DNA of 64,000 nt from Stomoxys calcitrans (lineage: Eukaryota > Arthropoda > Insecta > Diptera > Muscidae), in contig NC_081553.1 of NCBI RefSeq assembly GCF_963082655.1, forward strand, positions 154,481,441-154,545,440, given 5' to 3'. The position numbers were made by a program, and so were the translations under genes. Below are positions 1 to 10,500 of this stretch, piece after piece. The notes under the pieces are model-generated. The model saw nothing but the letters and a program-made list of their open reading frames with translations, ran no database searches and had not been told where the DNA came from. Each line of letters begins with the position of its first letter. The stretch's first letter is position 1.

Positions 1-2503
1 AATTAGGGTGTTTGGATAAATTTTTGAGCCAAACTACCATTGAAACATAATTTATTTCCGGTCATTTCAATTATTGATTTGCCGCATATGAAACCCGCAT
101 TAACCATTTCCCGATTAAAAACCTACAAAGGTAAATTAAGTTTTGTTTTTTTTTGCTTTGCTCCAATTCTAATAAGAGGTCGTGTGTTTCCCTCAGGTTT
201 CTAACTCTCTTTGGTCGATTTGGTTTCTCTTTTGAGGCGAACGAAGTCCCTGGCTTGACTTGGAGTACCATTGCATCCCATTTACACGGAACCCATCAGT
301 CTGTTACTCAGCGTCGTGAAATTAACTCGTTCCTACTCCCCGCGTTGTGTCCGTGGTCAGGTGAGTGGAGAGGAAGTATTCGGGGACTGCGGCGAAGCCC
401 TGACCGCCTTTGTGTGCTATATAACCCCAAACAAAAAAAAAATAGTGTGTTCCTGCTCATATTCGCAGCCTTAAAAGTGACCTATTTTATAGTGCGAATT
501 AGGAAAAAAAAAAGATCGTTGCTTTGATAGCCTGAAAACTGTAAGAACCTGAAAAAGAAAGAAATTGATTTTTTTTCCAAGCAGAAGTCTGCTTTGCATG
601 CATGAAAATCTCATGTTATTTGTTCGTATGTGTTGTTTGATTTTGAACCGCTTCCATTTATATTCATTTTTTTTTTTAAATCGGTTCTTTGGAGAAAAAG
701 TAACATTTTTAACAACTTTATAGTGTCTCTAAAATTTATTTAGTTTCCAAAATTTTAAAGGGTAAAAATTACGCAGGTGGTCGAAGAAAAAAAGGATATA
801 TTTAAAACTTTAGAAAAAGTGAAACACTAATAAAGAAAAAGGAAATCATATTAAAACATTACACCCAAAGATTACAACAACAAGTCACATAAAAGAGACA
901 ATAAATAAAACAACCAACAAATCTAGTAAGTTATAAGAACATCCACCAGTGTTGGGAAGTGCAAATAGCCCTGCCCCGCATACCCCTGCTGAAGGGCCTT
1001 TCATCGTGGGATCTAAACGACAAGTAAGTGGTTTCTTTACTCTTTTGTTTTGTTGTTGTTGTTGCTTTATTTGAAAACACCACTTGCTGTCATTAATGCT
1101 GTGGCTGCATGGACTAGTTGTGCCAATCATTTGAGCAGACCGTTAGAATATTGAAGAGCAGTGGTGGTTTCAATGAAGATTCTCTTTTATTTTCAATAAA
1201 TTCAAAATATATTTCTTTGGTCACAAATTCAGCTGCAATAAATTTCAAATAGATCAAAATAATTAGAACATTTTATAAATCCTGGTAAAAGGACTCGAAA
1301 ATAACATTCACGTAGGCGTTCAAGGGTTTTTTTTTTCCTTTTGTGTATGCCTTGTTATTTTCTCCTTACAGCTTTAGAGGCATTGAAACATATAGCAAGC
1401 TCTTGGCTGCAGTTTAATATGCTCACTTGTTTTTGAATGGTGGTCCCTTACTCTCAGTACATAAATGCATAGCCGTACAAACGTGAATGTTGTTTTTGTT
1501 GTTTTCCCTATGGTAAACCAGTTGATGTGACCAAAAGAATCGTTTTACTTTTTCATTTGTTGTTGTAATTATTGCATTGGGTTTTATGTTTTGAAATTAT
1601 GACACAATTTTAAGCAGCAAATAAGACCAAACAGAGAATAACACTAATACATTTGCAATTTCACCTGTCCGTCCGGAAACAGGTCATTGAACTTCGATCA
1701 TTTTGCTTTGCGTTTTTTTTTTTTATTTGCTTTTGCTTTCTTATGCATATTGAACATATGCGCATTAACATTTTTGTTTAACATTTCAGTCGATCGTAAC
1801 AGACACCTACGAACAAACCTCTGTCACTGTTAATCATTTCGTTTTAAATTTTAGCAATATAGTTAACAACAGCAGTTAAGCAAGTTATTTTAATTTGTTT
1901 GTTTTTTTATCTTTTTTTTGGGTTTTTTATTATTATCTTTTGTATATATTTGTATACATTTTTTAAAAAAAATGTTTGTGAATTTAAAATGAATATGTTT
2001 GTTTTTGAATTAATATCGGTTACAATGTCGAATAAAATCATGAAATCGATAGATATGTGGTAAGCAATTTCTTTATGTTTGATTCCTGAAGGCACCGCAG
2101 TAGCGTAGAGGGGAGGTTTTGGTTATGGGTTACCAGGGATATATTGGTGGATACCAGGTAACATGGATGGGTGGGCATAGACTTTTCAGGTTGCTACAAC
2201 TATAACCTGAATACAATAGGCTCTGCGAAATCGACTTTCTTCTTTCTCTTTTCTACTTCTTGCGTTGCTATTTCGTCCCCATCTTAGCTTAACTTGCACG
2301 CTTTATAGACAATTCTTTTCAAAGTTTTATGGTAGCGTTTTCGAGCTTGACAATGGCAAGATCCCATACCCACCGACGAGCAATAAGGCCGAGCCGAATA
2401 AGCGTGCCAATGCCAACTTGTCTGCTCATTGACTTGATCAACATTTACTGGCTTTTCAAGAAATTGAAATTGACCGTTGTATGCTACAAGTACAAAGGGG
2501 ACA
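1..2503. other. AT-rich non-coding DNA without a recognisable gene
   Basis: About 2.5 kb of AT-rich sequence with many poly-A and poly-T runs and short GTT repeats. Open frames here (for example 153-527 on the plus strand) have no motif, splice context or codon pattern that supports a gene. I see no recognisable transposon until the mariner end at 2506. Confidence 0.6.
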
Positions 2504-2505
2504 TA

Positions 2506-2741
2506 TTGGGTTGCCCAAAAAGTAATTGCGGATTTTTCATGTAGTCGACGTTGACAAATTTTTTCACAGCTTGTGACTCTGTAATTGCATTCTTTCTTCT
2601 GTCAGTTATCAGCTGTTACTTTTAGCTTGCTTTAGAAAAAAGGTGTAAAAAAGTATATTTGATTAAAATTCATTCTAAGTTTTATTAAAAATGCATTTAT
2701 TTTCTTTTAAAAAATCCGCAATTACTTTTTGGGCAACCCAA
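2506..2741. mobile_element. mariner-type MITE, copy 1
   Basis: A 236-bp element with inverted ends TTGGGTTGCCCAAAAAGTAA, flanked by TA on both sides (2504-2505 and 2742-2743), the target duplication expected of Tc1/mariner elements. It holds no transposase. Its outer sequences match both ends of the longer transposase-bearing copy at 27124-28079, so it is probably an internal-deletion derivative mobilised in trans. Confidence 0.9.
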
Positions 2742-2839
2742 TATTTACGCTGCGCTCTGCGTCAGCAGAATGTATTGATACCATCAAAAAGCTCGTCGGA
2801 AGTATCCACACTCCCTAGGCGCAAATCTTGACCTGGTGA

Positions 2840-3371
2840 AAAAGATGGACATCCCCAGCTCACACGCTGCATGATCAACTTGCTGCACTCGGATTTTCTA
2901 AGAATGACCTACCGTGCTTAACATATGACTATGTCATACACAACCAAAATGAGACAATTACCTTCCGTGATTTTACGAAAATAAACTGTAATTTACTCAA
3001 CAACCTTGCTGATGAAGTACCGTGGGACACAATGTATCATTTTGACACTGTAAATGAACAAATATTATTTGTTCAAGATCATATATAAAAATAATAAAAA
3101 TTAAAAATACACAGCCACCTTGGTTTAACCAGAGGATAAGAAAGAGCTAATCGATTAACGAAACTGCGTATAGACGTTGGAAACGCTTCAGAATCCCACA
3201 ATTGCATGAACGTTTCAAAAATGCTAGAAGAGCTTTTGGAGTTTGTATAGCTGAGACAAAGATATTTTATTTTCAAAACAAATTTCAGAATACTGTCAAC
3301 AGCCGCTCTAAATGGAGTGTTTTTGTTTTTTCATCCCAATAGCTGCTTAAAGGAGCTTAAAATTATATGTG
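2840..3371 (+). mobile_element. LINE fragment, region between endonuclease and reverse transcriptase
   Basis: Translations in shifting plus frames give linker sequence typical of Jockey/CR1-type LINE pol proteins. One stretch around 2925-3090 contains ITFRDFTKINCN. A second around 3110-3300 contains PWFNQRIRK, AYRRWKRF and NTVNSRSKW. Frameshifts and stops show it is dead. It is interrupted at 3372 by the LOA-like insertion. The clade is uncertain. Confidence 0.7.
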
Positions 3372-3550
3372 GTAAGATTCTGTTGTTGTTGTTGATGTTG
3401 TAGCAACATTTTCATGTGGAGGTGGCGATTCTCGTTCCGGTCCAAATGAGCGAGAGCCGCGGGCACAGAGTGGCCATTGGTTATTTAAAGGCGCCAATAA
3501 CTCGCCTTGTCATATGGAGCATCATATGCACTCAGTATTTGTGCAAGAGC
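3268..3550. repeat. Direct repeat, first copy of a 283-bp segment
   Basis: Nearly identical to 4389-4671, an offset of 1121 bp. It contains LINE flank followed by the antisense 3' end of the LOA-like element. It appears to be the left unit of a partial tandem duplication. Confidence 0.9.
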
Positions 3551-3619
3551 CTGTGCCGCCCGGCCTCTCACTGAGACTCTCCGCTCGATACCGCTGATTG
3601 TCCGCGACTGCCGTCGCGA

Positions 3620-4386
3620 CTACTCCGTATGTAGCATTCCACTATCCGCAACCTGTGGACGCGCCCGGTAGCTCGCAGCAAAGAAATGATAACCTAAAGT
3701 GGAACTCCTTCTCACTGCTAGTGCGGGACACACACACAGAAGGTGTTCTATAGTCTCTTCTTCTTCGATGTCCTCACAGCTTCTGCAAAAGTTGTTGCTA
3801 GCAACCTTCAGTCTGTCAGCATATTTTCCGATGTCGGACACAATGACTGAGACGTCTGTTCTAGCCAATGACATCAAAGCAATAGACCTCTTCAAGTCTA
3901 GATTAGGCCACATAGTTTTGGAATGCTCACAGGCCCCTCTTTGCAACCATCTGTCATTCTTTTTCCTTCGGGCCTGTTCCTGAAAACTTAGCTTACATGT
4001 CGCTAGAGGCATACCCACACATTCTAGTCTCGCAAGTACGTCCGCTTTACAATTCCCTGGGATATCTCTGTGGCCTGGCACCCAGAACAGGTGAATTTCG
4101 AACTGTTCAGCCATCTCGTTGAGAAATCTGCGACAGTCGAGGGCGGTTTTTGTGTTCAGAAATGCGTTCTCCAGGGATTTAATGGCTGTCTGAGAAGATA
4201 TTTATGCCAATCGTCGTAATGACATTATATCTAAGCCATTCCACCACTTCCTTAATTGCAAGGATCTACGCTTTATACTGCACACTGCAGTGGTCGGGTA
4301 ACATTTTCGATATGACCAGTTCTAGATCTTTAGAGTACACCCCAAAGCCCACCTGGTCGTTTAGTTTGGAACCATCCATATAGATA
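3620..4386 (-). pseudogene. LOA-like ORF2, RNase H domain and C-terminal zinc knuckle
   Basis: The N-terminal half (about 4386-4120) carries [16 protein letters not shown], the first catalytic Asp strand of RNase H. The C-terminal half (4114-3620) carries WVPGHRDIPGNCKAD, the last RNase H motif, then a Cys/His knuckle CRSCED...HLLCVCPA. An internal stop and a frame change separate the halves, so the domain is inactive as it stands. RNase H would remove RNA from the RNA/DNA hybrid during retrotransposition. The stop codon lies within the sequence shared with the short LINE-tailed repeats. Confidence 0.8.
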
Positions 4387-4388
4387 TC

Positions 4389-4671
4389 TATTTTCAAAAC
4401 AAATTTCAGAATACTGTCAACAGCCGCTCTAAATGGAGTGTTTTTGTTTTTTCATCCCAATAGCTGCTTAAAGGAGCTTAAAATTATATGTGGTAAGATT
4501 CTGTTGTTGTTGTTGATGTTGTAGCAACATTTTCATGTGGAGGTGGCGATCCTCGTTCCGGTCCAAATGAGCGAGAGCCGCGGGAACAGAGTGGCCATTG
4601 GTTATTTAAAGGCGCCAATAACTCGCCTTGTCATATGGAGCATCATAGGCACTCAGTATTTGTGCAAGAGC
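4389..4671. repeat. Direct repeat, second copy of a 283-bp segment
   Basis: Second copy of 3268-3550, sitting inside ORF2 of LOA-like copy A between the RT and RNase H parts. Because it includes non-element flank as well as the element tail, it must post-date the insertion of copy A. Confidence 0.9.
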
Positions 4672-4679
4672 GTAACTTC

Positions 4680-5800
4680 TTTTACCAGGGATATCGTAGT
4701 TTCAATCGGTTCTATCAGGAATAGTGGTAAGGTACATTTTATCAAAAACCTGCTCAGGTAGAGTGTAATCCACACTGCCTGGAACATCGGATATTGTAGC
4801 AAGAATAACACAGTGTCCGTAGCCGCCACATGAGCAATGAGAAAGGTCCCTTAACCTCATCCTTTGGATCCGGTTATGTATTGAGCAGTAGGTGGACTTT
4901 TGAAGCGCCGACCACCAGCTCCACCCAAGGAGACAGGTTCGACTGTAAGCAACTTGTGTCTCCTGCTGAAAAGAAACACTTCTGTCTTGCACGGATTTAT
5001 TACTAGACCACTTTCGGTAGGCCAGTTTGCTGTTGCACGTAGAGCTTCCTGAACTATATCTCTTAGAGTGCTGGGAAACTTTCCCCTAACGACAATTGCC
5101 ACGTCATCAGCATACGCGACTACTTTTACACCTTTTTCTTCCAGAGACAATAATACATTGTTCATGGCTATATTCCAAAGTAGAGGAGACAGTACACCTC
5201 CTTGAGGTGTTCCTCTGCTGACCCATCTTTTTAGATCCACAGATCCCAAGCCTGCCGTAATTCAACCGGTGATACATCATCAGGGCCTGGCGATTTAAAG
5301 GAGTCGAAACTTCTTATCGCCCAAAGGATTTTCGGCTCGGACACAATTTCCCTAATAGCCTCCGACGAATGCTTACACGTGACAACCTCTTCTGACGACA
5401 CGTTGTCCGTTGGAGAATTTCCCGGGAAATATGTTGCAACGATTAGTTCTAGTGTTTCCTCACAAGACATTATCCATACATTCTCTGACTTCTTCCTTAG
5501 CCTGGAGGCCTTAGATGTATTCTCCGCGGAGCTGCAGAATTCTACCCAGGATTTGTTCTGAGCCTTTCTAAGATCGCCCTTATATTTTTTTAGCTCAGCC
5601 TTATAGATGTCCCAATCGTGTGATGCTCTTGTGGCTTTTGCCCTGTTGAAGAGTTTTCTGTAGTCCTTCCTTAGACCAACTAGCTCTGGGGTCCACTATG
5701 GCGGTCGCTCTTTGCCCCTAGGATTGGCACTAGCACATGCTGACACAAGCAAGTCATTCAGGGCCTTCGTGATCAGCTCGACCACTATGCCTATATCCAC
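4680..5800 (-). pseudogene. LOA-like ORF2 reverse transcriptase, degenerate
   Basis: Fragments in order: a linker upstream of RT (about 5800-5470), [14 protein letters not shown] (about 5290), GTPQGGVLSPLLW (about 5200) and the catalytic YADDVAI box (about 5115). The middle of RT is deleted between 5249 and 5231, joining the N-terminal part to the GTPQGG motif. Stops and frame changes make it inactive. The same family is present on the plus strand at 11180-14215, where the missing middle is kept. Confidence 0.85.
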
Positions 5801-5864
5801 CACACAAATTGGAGCTTAATGTTCCGGCCTGTGTGGTGCTCGCAGCTATCGGTAAGATTCTCAT

Positions 5865-6913
5865 TTATATGCACGGATAATCAAACACTATGTGCCGAAG
5901 ACTCAGACTCGCTTTTGAATTCTTTTTGAATTGGGAAAGAGATTTTAAATAAGAGTTTTTCATGAAAGGCGTCAGCAGCTGTATAATAATAGTATCGTCC
6001 AGCCTGCTTTTATCGTTCTTAAGACGATAAATTATTTTATACACAGGGGTTGATATATGTAACGCATTGCAGATATTGTTGAACAAGCCATCCAATCTCT
6101 CCGCTTCATTGTAGGGAATTCCATTAATTATTAGATCAGGCAAGACGACAAGACTTTCCTGCATTCTTACTTGCATCTTTAAGTTTTCTATTGCAATTTG
6201 CATGCATTCAGTATCTTCTCTTCCCCTTTCATCAAAGACTCAGACTCGCTTTAGAATTCTTTTTGAATTGGGAAAGAGATTTTAAATAAGAGTTTTTCAT
6301 AAAAGGCGTCAGCAGCTTTATAATAATAATATCGTCCAGCCTGCTTCTATCGTCCTTAAGACGACAAATTATTTTATAGACAGGGGTTGATATGCGTAAC
6401 GCATTGCAGATATTGTTGAACAAGCTATCCAATCTCTCCGCTTCATTGTAGGGAATTCCCTTAATTTTAGATCAGACAAGACCACAAGATTTTCCTGCTT
6501 TCTTACTTGCATCTTTAAGTTTTCTATTTCAATTCGCATGCATTCAGTATCTTCTCTTCCCCTTTCATCAAAGTTTGAAATTCTTCGGTAAATGTCATTA
6601 ACAGTGATTTCTTCGATTTTATTTAGCGTCTCTCAGATGTTGGTAGCAGTATTCTAGACCTGTCGTATTCGAGAGATTAATGTGTTTAGTAGTTGGGTTT
6701 CTACATCTTCCAATCTCTTAAAACTCATCGAAAGCTCATTTTATCTGCAGACTGTTTTTGAAAACTCGTCTCTATTTGTTGTGGCAGCTGTTGTTGTAGT
6801 TGTTGTTGGGTATCTCTAAGGAAGCGTGGAGTTTTTGAGGTTTCTGGCTGAGAACACTCTTTTCTATCTCGTTTTGCCGATGCCGTTAGCTTCTCCACAA
6901 TGTCATTTTCCAA
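5865..6913 (-). pseudogene. LINE ORF1-like remnant (weak)
   Basis: In the duplicated region the minus strand codes for DLIINGIPYNEAERL, then ICNALHISTPVYKI and LTPFMKNSYLKSL, which resembles the nucleic-acid-binding ORF1 proteins of insect LINEs. A Gln-rich stretch lies further upstream in frame (6725-6913). Frames are broken between 6570 and 6725. The assignment rests on general resemblance only; no zinc knuckle is visible. Confidence 0.5.
5898..6571. repeat. 337-bp tandem duplication, two units
   Basis: Unit 1 is 5898-6234 and unit 2 is 6235-6571. They align along their whole length with scattered substitutions and a few small indels. Both carry the same minus-strand reading frame, so the duplication took place within a coding remnant. 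Confidence 0.9.
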
Positions 6914-7339
6914 GAGATGGTTGGCGTGTATGATGTCTGCCAGCTGTATCTTATGATATTCCTCTGTGCTGTTTGGATTGGCATGCTTTATTTATTGTTT
7001 CTTTGCTCTGTGGGAAAGATAAATGTGTGTGTATGTGGCTTGGTTCTGCAGTTTTGTTGTTAGCAAGCTCTTTGAAAAATTGATGAAACACAGGAATATT
7101 TCTGAAGCTTATTGTGTTCGTTTGGAATTCACTGGTGACACCGATTTATGAACAAAATTATTTATGAAGCTGTGCCAAGATTTGTGAGACAAACAATACA
7201 GATCAGTGAAGAAAAAGCAAAATATTCGAAGCTAAAAAAAACGTCCGCTCTCTTAAGATATTCTTGTTAGTTTTATTCTGAACAATTAGTGCAAAACGAT
7301 AATAGAACTGTCTGATTTTATTCAGGAAAATATTTTTAC
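6914..7339. other. AT-rich spacer downstream of Mcm5
   Basis: No coding or transposon signal recognised. It probably includes Mcm5 transcript end and downstream flank; further AATAAA motifs on the minus strand lie at 7317-7322 and 7272-7277. Confidence 0.5.
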
Positions 7340-7345
7340 TTTATT
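7340..7345 (-). promoter_or_regulatory. Candidate Mcm5 polyadenylation signal
   Basis: AATAAA on the minus strand, about 65 bp after the Mcm5 stop codon. It is the nearest canonical hexamer. Confidence 0.55.
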
Positions 7346-7409
7346 TAAAAAAAAAAATTACGTTTCTTTCTCTTTTACGTTTTCTCAATAAGAAATATAA
7401 TAAAAAAAA

Positions 7410-7526
7410 CTAACATAAACGATATAACATCTTTCTTTGCATACGATGCTGCAATTCTCCACGGCGTATCATGGTGTGAATAACCTTAAGTATTGAACGT
7501 TCCTCATATCTCTGACGCAGGAAATC
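7410..7526 (-). CDS. Mcm5: Mcm5 exon 4
   Basis: 117 nt including the TAG stop at 7410-7412. It codes [11 protein letters not shown] and the conserved basic C-terminus. A 58-bp intron (7527-7584) precedes it. Confidence 0.93.
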   Translation of the reverse strand, partial: DFLRQRYEERSILKVIHTMIRRGELQHRMQRKMLYRLC

Positions 7527-10500
7527 CTGTAAGATATATCCTTATATATGACATATTATTACAATAAATGATAAAACGAGTTACCTGTACAACATTTTGT
7601 TCCGAAACTTGCGATCCAATAGCAAAGCGTCGCTTTAGTTGTTTCTCTATCCTATTAAGTGTTTCCTGATCTTCCTCTGTTGTAAATCCTTCTGCTCCCG
7701 CTAAAGTTCCTGTCATTGCCGCATCCAAAGTAGATACCTGGAACAGTCGTAGCGCTTCGTTTACATGCTCGTCTGTCGCAAATGGCAGTAAATGGATTTT
7801 CGCTAATGATTCCGAAATGCGGATAATGGCTTCTAATTGACGAACGGTAATAGGTATGCTTAAACGTTTGTCAGCCGATTTTTCCTGTTGGTGAGCTCCA
7901 CTGCGCATCAGAACATAGCGGCTTTTCAATTTTTCACCAGCTTCTTCACTTAAACGCGGTCCACAATGGGTGCGACAAAAGTGAATATATTTTTTGAAAA
8001 CTGACAGAGAAATTTCACCTTCATTCTGTTCCGCTGAACTGGTCTTATTAGATGACAGATGAACATTAATTATATGCTTGGCGAGAGTTATATCTCTCGA
8101 TTCATCGTGAACGTCTTTTACAATAAATATCATATCGAAACGAGATAGAATTGTGGGCATGAAGTCAATATTTTCTTCGCCTTTGCTGTCGTCCCAACGA
8201 CCGAAAATAGAATTAGCGGCTGCTAACACAGAGCATCGAGAATTCAACGTGGTTGTTATGCCAGCTTTAGCTATGGAAATAGTTTGCTGCTCCATGGCTT
8301 CGTGAATAGCCACACGGTCATCCTCTCGCATTTTGTCAAATTCGTCTATACAGACCACACCACCATCCGCCAATACCATTGCCCCGCCTTCCATAACAAA
8401 ATTGCGCTAAAAAATATGTATATTTGAAAGAGTTAAATTTATTATTGATAAACACAAATGTGGAAAATAAGTCACGTAAAATTGGTATACAAAGCAAAAA
8501 TCTTGCAATAATTATTAATCAAAACTTAACATGGAAGGGTACTGTATAAAAACATACTTATACACCCCACAGAATGTCAGATCTCTTCTAGCATGAGTTT
8601 TTCAGTAAATACTTCTTACGTTACGTTAATTGGCTATGACAGAATATTTGTTCCACTTGCCGAACGTAGAATAGCGTTCCAAGCGCCTCGATATTTTGCG
8701 CTCATTCTAAAATCTCTGACACCAAGTTTCGAGGTGTCTGCCACAACTTGATTTTTCCATCGCGCTTTTGGTCTTTCCGGTTTGCGTGTACCACCGTCTT
8801 TGCCTTCAAAAGACTTCTTTGCTGGAGCTTCTTCATCTACTCTGACAACATGACCTAGCCAACGCAGCCGTTGTATTTTGATGCGTGTAACTATGCTATC
8901 GTCGTCATACAGCTCGTGGTTCATACGTCGCCTATATTCTCCATTAACACAAACTGGTCCTTATATTTAACGAAGAATCTTTCTCTCAAATACTCCACGC
9001 ACTGTCTCATCTGCTTTCACAAGTACCCATGCTTCAGAACCATATAACAGCACGGGTAATATCAGTGTCTTGTATAGTGTAATCTTCGTCTGTCGAGAGG
9101 TGGCCTTGTTTCTGAACTGCTTACTCAGTCCAATGTAGCATCTGTTTGCCAGCATTATTCTTCGCTTTATCTCAAAACAGGTGTCATTCGTATTGGTTAC
9201 GGCGGTGCCGAGGTAGATAAAGTTACTGTCTCAAAGTTGTGGCTCCCAATTTTCTCCATTTTCTTTATCTGCTCGGTTGTGCAAGGCTTTTTGGGAGTTG
9301 AAACCATCCATTTCGTCTTATCTCCATTTACTGCCAGACCCATTTTCAGTGACTCTTTTTCGATTCTTTCAAGGCTGCAGTTACTACTTCCGGTGACCGA
9401 CCATGATATGGATGATGTCGTCGGCATAGGCGAGTAGCATGTGTTTTCTTGTGATTAGTGTGTCATATCTATTCACATCTGCATCTCGTATAATCTTCTC
9501 CAGCAGGATATTAAAGAGATCACACGATAGGCTGTCTCCTTGTCTGAAACCTCGTTTGGTATTAAATGGTTTGGAGAGATTCTTTCCTATTCTTACTGAG
9601 GAACGCGTAGCAGCAAGGGTCATCCTGCAGAGTCTTATTAATTGAAATGCCTTTGAACGTAAAAGAGTATCGAAGGCGGCTTTGTAGTCAACAAAGAGAT
9701 GGTTGGTGTTAATTTGCCCTTCGTGGGTCTTTTCCAGGATTTGGCGCAGTGTGAATATCTGGTCTAGGGTGGATTTACCAGGTCTAAAGCCGCATTGATA
9801 AGGCCCAATTATCTCATTGACTTTAGGTTTTAATCTTTCACACAGTACGCTCGAGAGTATCTTGTATGCGATGGGGAGGAGACCTATTCCTCTGTATATG
9901 GCACATTCCGTCTTGTCTCCTTTCTTGTGTACGGGACATAGTATGCTGAAGTTCCAATCATCGGGTATGCGTTCTTCTAGCCAGATTGCGCAGATAAGCT
10001 GATGCATACGCCTCATCAGCGTGTCACCTCCGGTCTTAAATAGTTCAGCGGGTAACCCGTCGGCTCCTGGTGCCTTGCTGTTCTTTAGTCTTCGCCGCCA
10101 ACATCGGACACTAGCAGTTCGGTAAAATGTTCTTTCCATATCCTCAACATGTTATCTGTGTCACTTACCAGATTTCCTTCTTTGTCTCTGCAGGAGGATG
10201 TGGCTGCACCAAAGCCATCGGTTTGGTGTTTAATTCTTTGGTAGAATTTCCGGACCTCATTCTGACTCCTGTACATCTCAATTCGCTCACACTCACGTCT
10301 TTCCATTTCCTTTTTCTTCCTGCGGAATAGAGGAGAAACGTCCTCTCTCCTTTTCTCCCGATACCTCTCCTTCAGCTGACGCGTTGCTACTGATTGCAGG
10401 GTTGCTCTATATGCCGCATTCTTGGCTTCAGTAGCATCTCGACACTCTTGGTCGTATCATGGGTTTCTTGGAGGAGGCTTCCGGTACCCAAGTACGGATT

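Larger units (their letters stand above)
3372..5861 (-). mobile_element. LOA-like LINE insertion (copy A), 5'-truncated and rearranged
   Basis: A minus-strand non-LTR retrotransposon flanked by the direct repeat GGTAAGATTC (3372-3381 and 5852-5861), a good target-site duplication. In element orientation it begins at about 5851 with the hairpin head also found in the short repeats of this window. It then enters the interior of ORF2 (linker, reverse transcriptase to about 4680, RNase H 4386-3620) and ends in a 3' UTR with a CAACAAC-type tail at about 3382. A 283-bp copy of the 3' end plus flank (4389-4671) interrupts it between RT and RNase H. RNase H plus a CCHC knuckle suggests the LOA/I group; the clade is inferred. 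Confidence 0.85.

Noticed and set aside
153..527. Open frame of 124 codons near the left end
   Set aside because: No motif, no splice signals, low-complexity Lys/Arg-rich end, and AT-rich surroundings typical of intergenic DNA.
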